A stretch of DNA of 64,000 bases from NCBI GenBank assembly GCA_964036155.1, contig OZ038422.1:19119201-19183200 (forward strand), in the 5' to 3' direction. Both the position numbers and the translations under genes were made by a program. Shown piece after piece: positions 24,522 through 35,551 of the stretch (its first letter is position 1; each line of letters starts with the position of its first letter). Under the pieces are notes generated by a model. That model had not been told where the DNA came from, ran no database searches, and was given only the letters and a program-made list of their open reading frames with translations. Origin of the DNA: Diploscapter coronatus. Its lineage: Eukaryota > Nematoda > Chromadorea > Rhabditida > Rhabditidae.

Positions 24522-27040
24522 TTTTAAAATTCACGCGTTAGAAGACGGAAAATGATTTAAATAATCAAAATTGTGTAAATCGATTAGTTTTCGTGATAGA
24601 AATGCAATTGCAATGACATTCAAGCCTTATCAAGTCGATTCTCACTTTAATATGGAATGGTTTTATTCGATTTTTTGACTAACATTTGCAAATTAGTTCG
24701 TTTAGCCGATAAGCTGTCAGTAATGACTTATTATGCAATAATCAATAATTTATCATTATCAGCAGGGCTATGCTGGCTCGACTTCTTCTAATGATTCATA
24801 ATCAGTTAAAGGTGTCATATCAGGTGATACTGTAACTGACGCGTTCATTTTCAATCTAAAAATAACGTGATAAATAAGAATATTAAAATGAATTTTGGGA
24901 TTCATCTTTTCGTATCTGTCTATATATTTTATTTTGTTGCATATATAAAAGTAATTTATTATTTAAAGCCCGTTAGTAAAACTCATGATCATCAAAAAAG
25001 ATTATTGGCCATTCGAAATTTGGTCATTGAAATATTTACAATGCCTCTTAAATTTGATCCAAAACACTTCAGAAACCTTCTAAATTGCTATTTACATCGT
25101 GAATGAACGAATTTAGACTCAATGTAAAACATGGTATTATTTTATAATTTACAAGAAACGTAAATGCATTTGATCAGACATTTAATAGACACTTAGATTA
25201 AAATAGGGTAAATTATATGTTTCCAAAAGGGGCATTAACCGTTGTAAATAATTTTAGTTGCCAGAAGTTGTAATAAGAAATGCTCATTTATGATCGCTTG
25301 CCGAATATTTTAACCTAACAATTATGACATGTTTTGATAAATAAAAATAGAAGCATATTCACTTGAATTTATTTCTAACCTTTCTAGAGCTTCGTTCATA
25401 GTTCGTAAACTTTCTTTTTGAAAATAGTATGACCCAGAGATAAAAGTCCGCGAACTATGAACTAAGCCCCTTTTTAGAATGAACACTTCCGAAGTAAAGT
25501 CTCCCAATTGCTTGAAGCTAAAACCTGCTGTAAGTTGATTTCCAAGTTGATAAAAATGATATTCTTCAGAACGCTCTGATTTTAATTTCTACCATCTCAT
25601 TATTCTACAATATTTGCCTTCTTTCATTATTCTACTACTTATATGATGAAGTTATGAGAAAACATTGTTGTTATGTAGGTGGATGCTTCAGCAAAATTGT
25701 GCTATTATTTGATAAATCTTTAATTCATTTTATCTCTTATATCTTGAAACGATTAAAAAATAATCATATATTTCAACGAAATTTAAAGTCATGAAATGGT
25801 AATTAAACATTGATCAAAATTAAATTCTTTTCATATTAATGACAGAAGACCAAGTGAAAAATTTTACTATTCAGATACTTGTATACATTTCCTTTCTAAT
25901 TACGCTATTGTACAAACAGTTGTCATACTTCATTCCTCTGGTCATGATGTTTGATGTAAATTTTAATCCAATATTTTTTTATTTTTAATACCTGAAATTC
26001 ATAATAGTCTTATAGTTTAGGTGGCGGTATTACTATTCTACGTTGCAGATGAAGTAATAGAGGCTATAGAAATAGTACAGGGTTACGGGCGATGTTAATA
26101 ATATGACATAATATGGTTAAATTATAGGTCTGAGGCGTGGACTACATCTTAGACCTTCCGTGAAAATTAGGTTGTATTTATGGTTGACTGATAATCTGAT
26201 ATCGTTTATAAGTATGATTTTCATTCATCATTCTTTCTAATATTAAATTTAGTAATGCCATGCATTATTATCGCATGTTATAAACTGCATAAAGAATCGA
26301 AGATGAAAAAACGAAATTCTATGATCATAAAATCATAATTAATTTTGGCTTAATAAACTCTTTATAAAAAATATCTCATAATAAAATTTGATCGACTATT
26401 CAATAAACGACGGAATAGTATTATTTCTTTGTTATCCTCATACTAAAGAATCAGTAATTTTTCATGTTTCAATAAATGAATATTGAACTGTTTTATGTCA
26501 TTTTTATTTAAAACTTCGAACCGATCTTATAAAACATTTCAATAGTTCCAAATAAAATATTTTATATAGATTATCTATCCCCAACTATTTAATTTATTGA
26601 TAATTTAAAAAAATCATTTTAATTTAAATTAAAAAATGAATACAATTCCTCATCATGGCCTATTGAATTTAACTGATTATTTGTGCGTTACATGGTTTTG
26701 TGTTATGTACGTATTTAAAAGAGTAATTCGATTTTTTTTTCTATAAATGATCTTTCTAATAGTTTAGTGAATTATAAATACATTCACAACATTTAAAAAT
26801 TCTATTTTTTGATAATGACTATTTTTAACAATCCTCTTGAAATCTTCTATTTGTGCTCAAATATTTCCATAAATAAAGAGAGAACTGATAAGATCTTGAA
26901 AGCTGTAATTATTTTAGTGTCAAAACATTTAACAAACCTTTAATTTTGGAAATTACATCGAATTCTTATCAGATGGATGAATGTCTTGTAAAAATCGAAG
27001 AAGCGCTTACGTCGAAATAAAATCATCATATAGTTTCTCT
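24522..27040. other. AT-rich gene-poor region
   Basis: Very AT-rich. A 79-codon frame at 24867-25106 has one hydrophobic stretch, and a 61-codon frame lies on the other strand at 25322-25507. Neither has recognisable motifs or splice partners. I see no supported gene. Confidence 0.4.
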
Positions 27041-27134
27041 CAGGGCTGCTCGGAATTTGGACTCCAAATCGTGAAAAATTTTAACTCTGAACCTGATTTC
27101 GAATTTGTCAAAATCAAAACTCCGAACAGCCTTG
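27041..27134. mobile_element. hAT-like MITE with perfect 8-base duplication
   Basis: 94 bases from CAGGGCTGCTCGGA to TCCGAACAGCCTTG, flanked on both sides by GTTTCTCT (27033-27040 and 27135-27142). It lies upstream of the receptor-like gene. Confidence 0.8.
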
Positions 27135-27265
27135 GTTTCTCTAGTAAACTTGGTTGTTTATTCATATCAATATGAATAAAAGTCACCTACGCTATCTACT
27201 CACAAATTTTATTCAGATTTCTTATTCAGTACAAATTATTACTAATATTTGATAAAGCGTAGGAT

Positions 27266-29980
27266 ATGCAAGAAAACGATGAGGACGGTCCTTTTTATTT
27301 GACAATTGCAAATTCTATGCTAAAACATGCTCAATATATATCCAATTATGTCTTGATTCTGATGATCATTTTACTCTATCGGGGAATATATAAGATATTT
27401 AAAACAGAGAAACAGGTATTTTGATAAAATTCAATTAAGCAGGGCTGTTTGGAGTGCAGTAAAATGGCGCACCGCGGTATTTTTAAAATTTTGCTCACGG
27501 TACCGCAAGAAAAAAATTTCAAAAATCTTATTCGAAGGAAAAATTTTCCTAAAGTTATAAATTAGCATATATTTAGCTTATAAACATCAAATATAATGTT
27601 TTTGAGCTAAAAAATTCATGGTTTTCATCAAAAATCGCGTATAAAACTTTCTCAATTTTTGGATTTCGCGCGCCGCACCGCAAATAGCCTTGGGATTAAA
27701 ATCATTTATATAATATGCATCCTCAATATGATAATTTCAGTATTCCTATTTTATTTTGATGATGATAAATATTGTTGTTGCTTGCATACTTCCAACTATC
27801 ATCACTAAACTTACGAAAATGTATATAAAAGCGAGCTATGGACATATTCACCCTTCGACTTTCAAAATTGGCTCAGATATTCTTATGTGGAGTAAAATTT
27901 AAAATATATGTTCATTTAGTTTAAATTTGAGCATATTGATTTACAAATTTCAGCATTATTATCACTAGATATTCAATTTTTGCTTCAACGGATAAGCGCC
28001 TTCTTTGATATCCTGCCTTGGTGGAAACGAGCTCATAATGTGTAAGCTACACATTCAATGGATAGATCATTTTTCGAATTAAAATAAATTTACTTTTTTT
28101 CCTCTAAATAAACACATTTAGCGGGTACATTGTCATAAATGGTATGGCTTTTCTAGCGATTTCGATATTCTTTGGAGTTACCGATTATTTGACACTCAAT
28201 AAATGCGCCGATTTTTCCAAATGCCGGAAGAATATGTTTGAGGTTATTGGCATTCGTAAAAAAAAAAAAAAAAAAAAAAAAAAACTTTAAGTTAACTCAT
28301 CCATAATTTTCATCTATCATTCTTCAATTAAAAATAAAATGTTCCTGTTTTAATAGAAATTTTCAATACTGAAAAGGCCTGGCTGAATAATCAAGCTTGC
28401 TCAAGCCGAAATAATCAAATTAAAGATTATTTTTCAAATAAATTCGAATTTATTGAATATTTAGGAATATAAAAATGTTGTTCTCCCAGGTTATTCTGAT
28501 TATCTCAGAATAATTATCAATTTGTGTATATTATTTATGTATCTAGTTTTACTCATTAGGATTTGGTATGAAAGAGGTCATGCAAAAATTGGAGAAATTA
28601 GATTAATTTTACAAGCAATCCCCATAATTATATTGCATTCGGTAAGACTATGAAGTTATCCAAATTACAATAAAAACATAATGCACTTGTGAAATTACTG
28701 TAAAAAATAATGATAAAGAAGGAAATGCAGTTGTTCTATTACTATTGGCGATAGTTTTGCGTAATATTCTAGTTTGGGTAATATTTTTAGATAATTCTCA
28801 TTTTAGTGACGAGCAAAAGTTTGAAAACGTTCATAATTTTTTGTATATATGCCTGGTTTACCCATTTATTGTGTTCAGATCCGGTTGGAATTTTACAAGC
28901 ACATTAGGATGATTGAAACATGAAAGTTTTGCAAGTTTCATCTTGATCTGTTTCCATTTATGGAGGTCTTAAGATTTCTAGAAAAAAATTCATGCGAAAA
29001 GTGAAAATTACGATCTTTTAAAAATTTTTAAGCCTATGTGAGTGGGCTACAGTGCTGGTTTATGGCACACTTTAACACGGCTATGCCGCCCCTGAACCGG
29101 ATCTGAACACAACAAATGGCTGAACCAGGCATATATCCAAAAATTATGAGAGTTTCCAAACTGTGTTCGTCACTGTATTAGACGGATGAAATATTTGTAA
29201 AATTTAGTAAGATAAGGCATTAAATCAAAATAAATGGCAATTTGTAAAAGTAGCCACCAAAAAGGTACCCACATTTGACGAAATAGCATTGATAAGAGAA
29301 TCTCTTTCAATACTATTTCACTCAAAGTGTTTGCTTTTTTACAAATTGCCATATTAATCATTTCTCACCAAATAAATCTTAGGAATTATTGCAAAATTGC
29401 GTAAAAGATAAATACTTCTAGCAATTGATGTTTTTTCTTATTTTGTAAAAATCAAAATAATGTTTCGTACAATGACTATAGAAGAAAACATGTTATTTAG
29501 ATGAGCTCTTTATTGATACTAATAATTGCTAAAGTGTACCAGAATGACAATCATCAAAACAGGAATGCTGTGCTAGATTTCTACATAGTCTTGGCATCGC
29601 AAAAGTGGGAAGTTGATATGGACTTCACGTGCCTTGTTCCACTTCCATTCTTAATTGCCAACCGTAAGACAACTTAATCATTTAAATACAGTATACAGTA
29701 GCTAATAAAAGTATCCGCCAGCATATAGTTGTACATAAAGTTTAGAACATTGCATGATATGTGACATGCAGCGCTTAAGCCAAAACCTAAATATTCTACG
29801 GATTGTCGGATAGTTTTGCTCGCTGCAGTAAATGGTTTTGTGAAATATTATATTTTAGGTAATTTGCGAAATGCCGCTTTTGCTAGGCCTTCTTTTATGA
29901 AGAAATTAGGCGTAAACTTGAACAGAGGACGAAGCACCATAAACATCTCCTACATTCAAGTCAGAAAAATATCGCCTTGA
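27266..29980 (+). CDS. Seven-transmembrane receptor-like protein (one junction unresolved)
   Basis: Exons read at 27266-27415, 27741-27891, 27954-28041, 28122-28242, 28465-28641, about 28731-28777, 29501-29663 and 29859-29980. Translation gives about seven hydrophobic segments: YVLILMIILLYRG, YFILMMINIVVACIL, GYIVINGMAFLAISIFF, IIINLCILFMYLVLLI, a sixth split around IPIIILHS and VVLLLLAIVL, and VPLPFLIAN, followed by a basic tail. Layout suggests a nematode-type serpentine receptor, but no family motif is certain. The 28641/28731 junction is off by one base: the hydrophobic frame of exon 6 needs phase 1, while exon 5 ends in phase 0. This may be a missed small exon, a sequence error, or inactivation. 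Introns carry two Tc1/mariner-like elements, one hAT-like element and a 27-base A tract (28258-28284). Confidence 0.55.
27440..27692. mobile_element. hAT-like element in receptor-like gene intron 1
   Basis: 253 bases, left end CAGGGCTGTTTGGAGTGC, right end GCAAATAGCCTTG (inverted, imperfect). Flanks CAATTAAG and GGATTAAA share ATTAA at matching positions, a decayed duplication at best. Confidence 0.45.
28804..29177. mobile_element. Tc1/mariner-like MITE
   Basis: 374 bases with inverted arms of about 85 bases. The left end reads TAGTGACGAGCAAAAGTTTG and the right end, inverted, TACAGTGACGAACACAG. TA flanks both ends. The ends resemble those of the elements at 29694 and 40317. Confidence 0.6.
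29694..29830. mobile_element. Tc1/mariner-like MITE
   Basis: 137 bases in the last intron of the receptor-like gene. The left end is TACAGTAGCTAATAAAAG; the right end inverted is TACTGCAGCGAGCAAAAC. TA occurs at both outer edges. Confidence 0.55.
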
Positions 29981-30906
29981 AATATCTCAAATTAATGCAT
30001 TTTTCTGTAAATAATCGCTATAAATTATGCTATTCTGCTCGCCATTTATTTCTTCTAAAATAAATGAATAAATAAAATTTAGATGTATTAAAATCATTTA
30101 ATTGTTTTCAAAATTATTGAAGATCAGAATATTTAGAGAAAGAGTACTATGTATGGTTAAAGGGGCCAAGTCTTCCCTTTTTGAGGGAGAGAAAGAATGC
30201 ATGAATTTTTTCCGACGTTTCAATTATCGTTAATTAGTTGATAATTTCATGAAACCAAAACACAAATTAGAGTAATAAAATACGCCCGAAATGATGGCGT
30301 CATCGATTTTTCGAAAAAAGACCTTCTGAAGGCATGAACGACGTCAAAACTCTAGTAGGATAACTTTTGATAGGATGGACCGTTTTTGAAAATCTAGAAA
30401 GTTTTGAGTTCGTACCGATCTCGACCATCAAACTGATATCAAATTTACCCAATTTAACCTATTTTGAAAAACCACTTGGCCCCTCGTCATAATATCATTT
30501 TTAACAATGGGAGACAACGCCTTTAATTTATGCATCTTTATTGTAGGATTTTCCGCGATTTTATCTGAAAGATAAATAAGGTGCAAAGATGAGAATGCTA
30601 GCATGCATGGTTATGAAAACTTTAACTTTTGAACTATTCATTTATTAGTTAAATGAATGATTTATTGTTCTTGCAGAACCTTAATTTTCCTTTCTGCAGG
30701 ACGCCACCGCCGCTGACCATAAGTCAACAACCACGCCCATCTTTAGGGGTGGGACTTGCGGCGGAGCGAGGCGGGCTTGGCTGTTCTTTTGTTTTTGGTC
30801 GACGACTGCACACATTCAACCTTTTTTCCAAGTTATTGTATTTTTATCAGTTTGTTACCTATAATAAATATTTTTTGTAACCACCGCTTATTCACTTGTG
30901 ACTGGT
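29981..30906. other. Intergenic region with one weak inverted-repeat element
   Basis: 10-base terminal inverted repeats AGGGGCCAAG (30161-30170) and CTTGGCCCCT (30476-30485) bound a 325-base stretch that may be another MITE. No target duplication is visible. 30690-30790 is unusually GC-rich for this window, with GGGCGTGG on the minus strand, and could be regulatory. No gene is supported. Confidence 0.35.
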
Positions 30907-31137
30907 CTAACTTTGGCATTGATCCCTATTAACCGCATTCTGTCTTGCTTCCCGTTCATCAATCTCTACTCTTCCCATATTTTTGGCTTGCCACCTTAAT
31001 CCTTCTTCTTCCTCTCCATCCCCGGCCCAGGCAAGATCATCTCTTGGAGCGAACCGACCTTTCGATCCGTACACTGTCTCTTGCTCTACTCCCAATTGAG
31101 CCCGTTGACTATCAGTGATATCTTGAGCCTGCGGCAT
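30907..31137 (-). CDS. Small acidic hydrophilic ORF, 76 residues
   Basis: Single-exon frame from ATG 31137 to TGA, more GC-rich than the flanks. It begins MPQAQDITDSQRAQLGV, has an acidic run (DGEEEEGL) and ends in a charged helical stretch. Composition and codon use look more like a real protein than a chance frame, but I recognise no family. There is no signal peptide and no obvious splice partners. It lies downstream, on the same strand, of the small two-segment membrane protein gene. Confidence 0.4.
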   Translation of the reverse strand: MPQAQDITDSQRAQLGVEQETVYGSKGRFAPRDDLAWAGDGEEEEGLRWQAKNMGRVEIDEREARQNAVNRDQCQS

Positions 31138-31321
31138 ATTTATTGTCTATTTCAAATTTCAAATAGAACGAGAAATATTTAGATTTTCATAGATCAAATT
31201 GTCGTTCGTCGTTCAGTTATCCTTTGAAGGATATCCAGGAAGTACCACGAGGAGGTAGACGAACATCACTTCCCGCCACACAATAACACACACACCTGAA
31301 AGCTCAAATATTTATATTTCT

Positions 31322-31530
31322 TACGAGTGATTGTCGGGAAGAATCAAAGTCGGTGTTTCCAGGGGTCCGCAAACAGGACTGATTTTCATATATTTTATTC
31401 AGTTTTTCACCACGAGAATCAGCGTGAAAACTGAACAATATATGTGAAAATCAGCCAAATCGGCGGACCCCTGTTCCGCACCCCTTCCTTATGACTTTGA
31501 TTTTTCCTGACAGTCACTCTTAAGTCTGCT
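31322..31530. repeat. Long imperfect palindrome
   Basis: Arms 31322-31440 and about 31430-31530 are reverse complements with a few mismatches. The inner ends CAGGGGTCCGC (31360) and GCGGACCCCTG (to 31473) look hAT-like, but no 8-base duplication flanks them. It may be a fold-back containing an older hAT-like end. Confidence 0.5.
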
Positions 31531-31811
31531 AAAGTCAATCGAATATGCACTTTTTTTTATTTCAATAATAGCATTGCCATCTTCTAAATTTGCTTTGAAA
31601 AAGCTCTTATCTTTCTTCAGCAATCCATTAATTGTCATGATTAGTTCATTAAACTCATATTTGCTATTTGGAATATCTATGGCCTTTTCTTCACTAATTG
31701 AATTATTATTTTGGCCAACTCCACTAATTATGTAATAAGACTTGTTATTTGTGTAATTTATTTTCTCTACTTATCGAACGAAACAGTACTACGTTTTCCA
31801 GATTCAATAAA

Positions 31812-32287
31812 CTATTCAAGCTTTTTGTTCACAAGTCTTGTGCGCTGGTGCATGATCCACTGCCAGTACGTTACCAAGACCAGTTGAACGCTGAAATTCG
31901 AAAAAAAAAAACCAAGTTTAATAAAATCCAGTCTAAAAATAACAAGCAAAGTTAACTTACATCAGAATGAGCAGCAGCAGACCGAATACGACGATAAGAA
32001 AAATCGACCAGATTCCGGCCCTGTAATAAGCCCATTCGTACAACTAGCAAAGAATTGACCGGACGAACGCCGTGCAATAGCATCCCGACTGCTGCTCGGA
32101 AGCCGGGATGCTATTACACGGCGTTCGTCCGGTCGATTTTTCTGAGAGAACACCATTTGTATCCAAAAACCACTTACCATTCACCAGTTAGGCCGACTTG
32201 TCCGACCCATGCCAGTCCAACAGCGAAGATGACCGCGAACAGGAAGGGGGCGGTGCTTTCCGTAACCGAAAGCTTGAGCGCGTCCAT
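31812..32287 (-). CDS. Small protein with two hydrophobic segments, 82 residues
   Basis: Exons 32287-32178, 32020-31961 and 31890-31812 sum to 249 bases. The predicted protein has hydrophobic segments APFLFAVIFAVGLAW and IWSIFLIVVFGLLLLI, the latter running on into a further hydrophobic stretch, and a basic tail ending NKKLE. The frame stays open 5' of this ATG to a possible trans-splice acceptor near 32366, so a longer N terminus is possible. An out-of-frame ATG at about 32399 opens a short upstream frame in the leader. A TATA box lies at 32421-32428. The first intron carries a near-perfect hairpin. Family unknown; a small membrane protein is the only safe inference. Confidence 0.55.
32053..32138. 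repeat. Near-perfect hairpin in intron 1 of the small membrane gene
   Basis: Arms 32057-32087 and 32104-32134 (31 bases each) are reverse complements with one mismatch, extending a few bases further, around a 16-base loop. The outer right end (GGTCGATTTTTCT, 32132-32144) is also an exact inverted copy of 13 bases in the neighbouring exon. Confidence 0.8.
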
Positions 32288-32420
32288 GAAGAGGAATCGT
32301 GAAGTCGAATCAGTTGAGTACTCCGGCACCACAAAGATGTAGACGAGGGGTGTGCTGTGTAGAGGCTAGAAGGTAGACCAAAGATGCGAGCGAAAACATT
32401 TATTAACTGACAGTATTGGG

Positions 32421-32428
32421 TATTTATA
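32421..32428 (-). promoter_or_regulatory. TATA box of the small membrane gene
   Basis: TATAAATA on the minus strand, upstream of the small membrane protein gene and about 60 bases before the possible acceptor near 32366. Confidence 0.45.
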
Positions 32429-32507
32429 GAGATCGAAGGGGTAAGATATCTAACGTGAGATATGGTATTCAAATCATGCCCTAGCTAGTAGAAAAAGTGC
32501 TAAACAT

Positions 32508-32615
32508 CAGAGCTGAGACGAAATTTTGAGGGTTTTTGGGCCATTTCGATTTCGAAAATTTTAGAAAGTCAGTTTCGATTTCGAATTTTTAAATTTCAAT
32601 TTCGTCTCAGCTCTG
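32508..32615. mobile_element. hAT-like MITE with perfect 8-base duplication
   Basis: 108 bases from CAGAGCTGAGACG to CGTCTCAGCTCTG (13-base perfect inverted ends), flanked on both sides by CTAAACAT (32500-32507 and 32616-32623). Confidence 0.82.
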
Positions 32616-32727
32616 CTAAACATGCAAACAATGTGAGTGGAGAATTGTGCAGAATGCAAACGGGGAAGGGTGGAATCTGTGAAAAGTAGTCTGCAGCTGC
32701 ACTTCACTGCCTTCCTGTCTTGCCCGA

Positions 32728-32820
32728 TCAGACATCCAACTTGCTGTTCATCTGCTCGAGGGCGATCGGGTTCGCGAACGACGTCGTTTTCTTAGACAGC
32801 TTCTTCGGAGCATTGGGCAT
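32728..32820 (-). CDS. Possible 30-residue micropeptide
   Basis: ATG 32820 follows a strong acceptor (TTATTTGCAG) by one base, as in trans-spliced nematode messages. The frame is MPNAPKKLSKKTTSFANPIA and 10 more residues, then TGA. It is lysine-rich and locally GC-rich compared with its flanks. It could instead be the last exon of a longer gene whose other exons I did not find. It is divergent from the 323-residue gene. Confidence 0.3.
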   Translation of the reverse strand: MPNAPKKLSKKTTSFANPIALEQMNSKLDV

Positions 32821-33046
32821 TCTGCAAATAACACGATTTTCTTCGATCTCTGCATGAAAGTTGATATTCTATCCTAGTCTGCACACCTGTCTGTTTATTG
32901 TTCATTCCATTACAAATTCTTGATTTCCTTCTGATCCGTTTTCCCTGCAAAGTCATTTTCGTTATCAGAATTATTTTTTTCGTCTAATTGTTATCGAATC
33001 CACAAATTTCTGTGTGATCATCCAAATTTGCAGGCAGACATCGACT

Positions 33047-35551
33047 ATGTCTCTGCCTGACGAGAAGCATTCAGTGCTGGCGAATTTCGATGGAGAAAAT
33101 GCAGCCGTCATTCAGGTAGAGAAGAAATTCTTCATTCTCTCTGCACCGAGGGTGTGCGCGTAAATTTTCGCTCCGTTCCAAGAATTTTCGTTTCCTCAGA
33201 TTTTGGGCTAGTTTCCGTTCTGCTACCATTTCCGAAAATCTCAAAAACCCATTTCCGAATACCCCCGCCCTGCACAAAATATGAGTGCTTTAGATGGACG
33301 ACCCTATCCCGAACTTCGTGCGCGGAATCAGACCTGCTTGCATCGGACGCCTCGTGGCAAACATCTACTCGGACTCAAAATTGAGCGGCGCAGAGAAACT
33401 GGCTGCAATGGACGAGGCATTCGCTACCTGGCCGGTCAACATCATGCTCGCCTATCGCAAATTCCGCTTTCAGTTCTTCGACAAAACCCAGGTTTTTTTT
33501 CGGATTTTTTTAAAGTGATCTTAAAGAAGATAGAACCCGACTTCTCCAAATTCAACAATTTTTGATCCGCATCATTTCTCAAAATTTAAACCCACACTCA
33601 CAAGATAGCGATCCGCCTCGCGAGTGCGAATTTTTTTTAGAAAAGTCTGGATAAAACCATAATTTATTTCGATCAAACTTTCTTCAGAATGCCATCAGTC
33701 ATAAAAATCTCATTCTATCTATCAGAACAGTGCCAGGATCCACGAAGCTTCCGAAACCTTTCCCAAAAAAGCCTCTAACTAGAAGGAGGTTTCGAGAGTT
33801 TCGTGAATTCGGGTACAGAATGTTTCAAGTTTAGTGAAAACATTATTATTTTATTCCCTGCTAAGTACAATATTTTCCAGTTCATGAAGATGTTCGAGAA
33901 CGAAACCGACGAAATCAAGACGGTTCTCGAGACGCTGATTCTTTTATACGGAGACAATCTTGGTGAGTTCAAAAAACGACATTTTACAATAGAAAATCGA
34001 TCCTTGAATTTCAGACGAATTTGGCAAGAAACTCAAGGCAATTCAAAAGTCGTTCGCCAATCAGAGGGCACTGCTCGCATGGCTCAAGAGCGAGTACCAG
34101 ATCATCCCCTACGAAGCTCTCTGTGTTGGCGCAAAACTCCAGTGGGTTTGAAAAGACGATTCAGTGCTTGGATCCACGAACGACTGGGAACTCCAAAGGC
34201 ACTTCCGTTTGAGATCTCCTTTCAAAATTTTAAAGTAAAACTCACACTCGGAGCACTTCCAGTCGTTCGTAGATTCAGGCGCCGATTTTGTTGAGATTGC
34301 GATTCCAAGAAGCAACAGATGTCGATAAAACGTTCAATTATCATGTTTTGGTTAAGTTCCAATTTCAATATTCTTTTTTAACGAGATTTTTTAGTTCTTC
34401 TTTCATCACCGATATTTGTCCTAGCCCATTTCAAAGTTAATTTTCTTCTTTCCAGGTCTTTGAAGCTCAAACTGGAATGGTGCAGCAAAGAAAAGCCGAA
34501 CGAGCCAGTGGTCTATGAAATGACTGTGAAGATGGTTGCGGAATCTCCTGCACAGGAGACATTCCTACGAATTGCGACGGGGGACAACGAGTACGGGAAG
34601 AGGGGCAGCGAGGCGATCGAGCTGGTCGGGCAGAGACTCGAGGGAAACAGCAAGTGCCTCGAGTGTTGCTATGATGCTATCAGATTTCCGCAGGTATTTC
34701 CTTAAAATTTTCAATTTTTTACGGTAGATTTATATGAAAATAAAAATTTTATAAGCTAGGAAAATGGTGTATTAACACGAGTCTGATTCATATCGAGGAA
34801 TTTAAACGAAACATTTATCGATTCTTAATAAGGACAAACAAATTTTTTCTAAAAATTGTCTTCAAGAAGGCAAACCTCTACTATTCGGACTATTCTTTCT
34901 GTTGATAACTTGATGCATTCAAGAATTTATGAAAATTTCTCTGCGATATCTGTAAGAAATGTTCTCTACCAAACGAATGATTTCTAATATTCTTTCAAAA
35001 TTTCAGGTAGCGACCGAGAAGCTGCTCTCCAAAATCGAACAGTTCTGTGACGCGAATTCGGTGTGGATGCATTTGACAAAGGAGAGGATGGACGAGATCA
35101 ACGGCACAGTCCTTCGTGACAATCGACTCAAGATCTCCTTCTATCACAAGGTATGACATTTTATCTTTTTGTAGTTGAGAAAGTTTTTTTTTTTTATTTT
35201 CGTAGCATAATCTTGTAGTTTTCAAGTTTTCCTATCGATTTTTCTTACATTTTAAAGAATATCTCACTGTTGATCAAGGGTGTACGGAAGTGTCGTTTAC
35301 TTTTTTGTCTTTTACATTTCCGGTGACTTTCGCTTTCGTTTATATTACGTTTTTTTGTTTCAAAATTCATCTTACGTACACATCTCCTATCGATGACGCC
35401 GCATTTTAGTGAAAATTAAGTATAGCCACTTTTTCAGTTCGGAACAGCCTTTGCGGTGCAAGTTGGCACGGTTGTGAGCAGCAATGTGGACGAGTGCGTC
35501 AATTCGAAAAAAGGCAGTTTGGTCATCTCCAAGGTCGACTTCATTCAGTGA
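33047..35551 (+). CDS. Unrecognised 323-residue intracellular protein
   Basis: Seven exons (33047-33115, 33294-33491, 33881-33962, 34015-34141, 34456-34693, 35007-35150, 35438-35551) sum to 972 bases. The ATG lies 10 bases after TTTGCAG, consistent with a trans-splice site. There is no signal peptide or membrane segment. The protein is mixed alpha/beta in look, with charged helical stretches (DEFGKKLKAIQKSFANQ, VATEKLLSKIEQF), a central Lys/Glu-rich part and three cysteines near CLECC. Codon use is strongly biased to C/G-ending codons in the exons, suggesting good expression. I cannot place it in a family; it could be lineage-specific. Confidence 0.75.

Noticed and set aside
24867..25106. 79-codon frame with a hydrophobic start
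   Set aside because: It lies in very AT-rich sequence, has no splice partners, and its only feature is one hydrophobic run. Not enough to call a gene.
28258..28284. Poly-A tract as a sign of a retroposed gene
   Set aside because: It lies in an intron between two receptor-like exons, with no adjacent intronless coding sequence, so it is a simple homopolymer.
30653..30880. 75-codon frame with Pro/Gly-rich part
   Set aside because: It overlaps a short GC-rich patch of unknown nature. No signal peptide, motif or splicing support.
31360..31473. hAT-like element with CAGGGGTCCGC ends
   Set aside because: The ends fit, but no 8-base duplication flanks them and the inverted repeat continues outward. 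It is listed as part of a longer palindrome, not as a hAT insertion.
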